A stretch of 64,000 nucleotides of DNA from Enterococcus rotai (GTDB lineage: Bacteria > Bacillota > Bacilli > Lactobacillales > Enterococcaceae): positions 2,032,102 to 2,096,101 of the forward strand of contig NZ_CP013655.1 of the NCBI RefSeq assembly GCF_001465345.1, read 5' to 3'. Made by a program: the position numbers and the translations under genes. The notes under the pieces were generated by a model. That model was given only the letters and a program-made list of their open reading frames with translations, was not told where the DNA came from and did not search any database. Shown in pieces: positions 62,205 through 64,000 of this stretch (position 1 is its first letter; every line of letters starts with the position of its first letter).

Positions 62205-63392
62205 ATGACGATAGTGACAAAACAATCGATTCAAGAAGAAATTCAACAAAATGCAGATGAAGTGATCGTACTTAGACGTCACTTTCATCAATATCCAGAA
62301 GCGAGTTTGAAAGAATTTGAAACAATTAAAAGAATCAAAGAAGAGTTAAACAAGCTGGCTATTCCTTTTGAAGCGGTCGGTGAAACAGGCGTATTAGCTA
62401 CGATAGAGGGTGAAAAATCTGGTAAGACAATTATTTTAAGAGCAGATATTGATGCGTTAGAATTAGAAGATGCTACGGGTAAAGACTATCAATCTAAAAA
62501 TCCCGGATTAAATCATGCCTGCGGTCACGACGGACATGCTGCAGCATTATTGGGAGCAGCTAAAGTGTTGAACAGCCATAAAGAAGATTTTGCTGGTACG
62601 ATCAAATTAGCCTTTCAACCTGCGGAAGAAATCGGAGCTGGGGCTTGTCAGTTTGTCGATGGCGGTTTTGTCGAGAACATCGATCAGGTTTTTGGGATCC
62701 ACTTAGATTCAAGTGTTCCTGTAGGGAAATTAGTTGCGACTAAAGGGGCCACGAATGCATCTTGTGACATTTTTACAATTGAGGTTGAAGGATTAAGTAG
62801 TCATGTAGCGCAACCGAATGTTGGTCGGGATGCGGTATTGTCTGCTGCAAGTATTGTTGTAGAACTGCAGAAAATAGCAGCACGAGAAGTCAGTCCTCTA
62901 GATCCTGTTGTTGTGGGAATAGGTGTGCTCGATGCTGGAACGAGATATAATATCGTAGCAAATCATGCTAGAATCGAAGGAACAGTGCGAGCTTTCAGTC
63001 ATGAAACAAGAGCATTTGTTTTACAGCGCGTAGAAAAAATCGCCAATCAAATCGCTGAAGCTCATCGTACTAAAATTGCCTCTTTCCATATCCATGATGC
63101 AGCAGGTCCTTTGATCAATGATGATATAGCAACTGAATTAGCTCAAAAAGTAGCAGCTGAAATTGTGGGCAGTGAGAATGTTGTAACCGATCATACAAAG
63201 AGTTTAGGCGCCGATGACTTTGCCGACTTTTTACTGAAAGCACCAGGTGTTTATGGACGTGTGGGAACGCGAAATCTAGATAACCCAGAGACACATTATG
63301 GTCATCATCATGAAAAATTTGATATTGATGAAGCTGGATTAGCGTTAGCAACAGAATTTCATGTACGTTATGCATTGACGTATTTAAGCTAA
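62205..63392 (+). CDS. M20-family amidohydrolase
   Basis: The 395-residue protein belongs to the M20D group (N-acyl-amino-acid or IAA-amino-acid amidohydrolase type), with RADIDALELED, HACGHDGHAAALLGAAKVL and QPAEEIGAGA holding the metal ligands, and a C-terminal HHHEKFD. It removes an acyl group from an N-acyl amino acid or related compound in the cytoplasm. As the last gene of the T-box-controlled Met operon it may release methionine or cysteine from an imported derivative; that is inference. GAGGAGG precedes the ATG. Confidence 0.88.
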   Translation: MTIVTKQSIQEEIQQNADEVIVLRRHFHQYPEASLKEFETIKRIKEELNKLAIPFEAVGETGVLATIEGEKSGKTIILRADIDALELEDATGKDYQSKNPGLNHACGHDGHAAALLGAAKVLNSHKEDFAGTIKLAFQPAEEIGAGACQFVDGGFVENIDQVFGIHLDSSVPVGKLVATKGATNASCDIFTIEVEGLSSHVAQPNVGRDAVLSAASIVVELQKIAAREVSPLDPVVVGIGVLDAGTRYNIVANHARIEGTVRAFSHETRAFVLQRVEKIANQIAEAHRTKIASFHIHDAAGPLINDDIATELAQKVAAEIVGSENVVTDHTKSLGADDFADFLLKAPGVYGRVGTRNLDNPETHYGHHHEKFDIDEAGLALATEFHVRYALTYLS

Positions 63393-63441
63393 AAAACCAA
63401 AAGAAGGATTGAGGTTTAATCAACTTTAATTTTTTTTTTAC

Positions 63442-63470
63442 TTGGTAAGAGTAAATCGGTTGATTATAAT
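63442..63470 (+). promoter_or_regulatory. Promoter of the Nudix gene
   Basis: TTGGTA at 63442-63447 and TATAAT at 63465-63470 have a 17-base spacer. The preceding 63393-63441 stretch has only a weak TTGA/TCAA stem before a T9 run, a possible terminator of the Met operon. Confidence 0.65.
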
Positions 63471-63504
63471 AAAGTAAAAGATGTAAAAGTAAGGAGCTGA
63501 TCAA

Positions 63505-63978
63505 TTGGATTGTACATTTCAAACAAAAGAAGGTAGGTTCAATTATCGTGTAGGGGCGATTATTACAAGTGAGCTAGGGTTATTAGTAGTGTCTAATGCA
63601 AAAGAACCGTTCTTTTATTCAGTTGGCGGACGAGTAAAAATGGGGGAAACAGCAGACGCTGCGATTGAAAGAGAAGTTTATGAAGAAACTGGTAGTCAGA
63701 TTAAAACGAAAGCACTTGGTTTTATTCATGAGAATTTTTTCACGTCAGATCTAACTGGAGAAGAGTATCATGAAATTTCATTTTACTATTATGTAGAACT
63801 GCAAAACACAGAAATTTTTTGCGAGTCTTGTAATGAATTTGACGAGGAAGAACAGTTGCAGTGGGTACTGTTTGATCGACTGACTCAATTAGATATAAGA
63901 CCGACATTTTTAAAAGAGCTGACCAAAAATAAAAATGAAACCATTCAACATCTCGTACAACGAGAATCGATCGATTAG
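63505..63978 (+). CDS. Nudix hydrolase
   Basis: The 157-residue protein has a full Nudix box: GGRVKMGETADAAIEREVYE then ETG, near residues 45-67. It hydrolyses a nucleoside diphosphate linked to another group; the substrate cannot be predicted. The start is a TTG, 8 bases after AAGGAG. It has its own promoter. After the stop only 22 bases remain in the window. Confidence 0.88.
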   Translation: MDCTFQTKEGRFNYRVGAIITSELGLLVVSNAKEPFFYSVGGRVKMGETADAAIEREVYEETGSQIKTKALGFIHENFFTSDLTGEEYHEISFYYYVELQNTEIFCESCNEFDEEEQLQWVLFDRLTQLDIRPTFLKELTKNKNETIQHLVQRESID

Positions 63979-64000
63979 TAATATTCTTGCTTTTCAAAGC

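Overview
The window looks like chromosomal DNA of an Enterococcus, close to the E. faecalis side of the genus. The DNA is AT-rich with strong Gram-positive ribosome binding sites. The gene content and order (end of an epa rhamnopolysaccharide locus, then miaA-hflX, glnR-glnA, nifJ, cdaA-cdaR-glmM, glmS, rpoN) is the arrangement I associate with enterococci. No transposase, integrase, phage module or CRISPR array was found.

Layout. (1) 1-7891: distal end of the conserved epa block, with two two-domain GT2 glycosyltransferases (epaN/epaO-like), two polytopic membrane proteins (epaP/epaQ-like) and the priming sugar-phosphate transferase epaR. (2) 7893-21911: a strain-variable polysaccharide decoration cluster with its own promoter and terminator. 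It holds GT4, GT2, a Wzz-like protein, an EpsG-type polymerase, a secreted GH25 muramidase with six repeats, a Wzx flippase, LicD, a cytidylyltransferase/aminotransferase-fold fusion, a DUF1015 protein, an opine-dehydrogenase-family protein and an NDP-sugar epimerase. (3) 22040-28234: two GT-C-like membrane proteins on either side of a glycerophosphodiesterase, miaA and hflX. (4) 28311-35899: the GlnR-controlled glnR-glnA operon, a Fur-box-controlled IsdG-like monooxygenase, an orphan protein and nifJ. (5) 35989-46137: cdaA-cdaR-glmM, a SAM-hydrolase/ECF transporter group, and glmS behind a glmS ribozyme. These join c-di-AMP signalling to UDP-GlcNAc supply. (6) 46135-54531: a two-component system with a Met-rich sensor loop and a divergent small His/Met-rich exported protein, an NlpC/P60 hydrolase, a TetR-ABC exporter unit with three palindromic operators, and small hypotheticals. 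(7) 54675-64000: tRNA-Arg(CCG), rpoN, GNAT, tRNA-Thr(GGT), a zinc-ribbon protein, a methionine ABC transporter operon under two tandem Met T-boxes, an M20 amidohydrolase and a Nudix hydrolase.

The most interesting proposal concerns 15921-21848. A DUF1015 protein (possible free-serine kinase), a CobD/HisC-like PLP domain fused to a LicC-like cytidylyltransferase, an opine dehydrogenase homologue and LicD could together make a phospho-amino-alcohol from an amino acid, possibly N-carboxyalkylate it, activate it with CTP and transfer it to the cell-surface polymer. I do not know of such a pathway being described as a unit. The domain calls come from the sequence; the chemistry is inference.

Starts were chosen by ribosome binding site, so several genes begin downstream of the longest open frame, and several use GTG or TTG. 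The longest gene-free stretches are regulatory leaders or tRNA loci: 28235-28618, 43807-44272, 54532-54938, 57217-57732 and 57994-58704.
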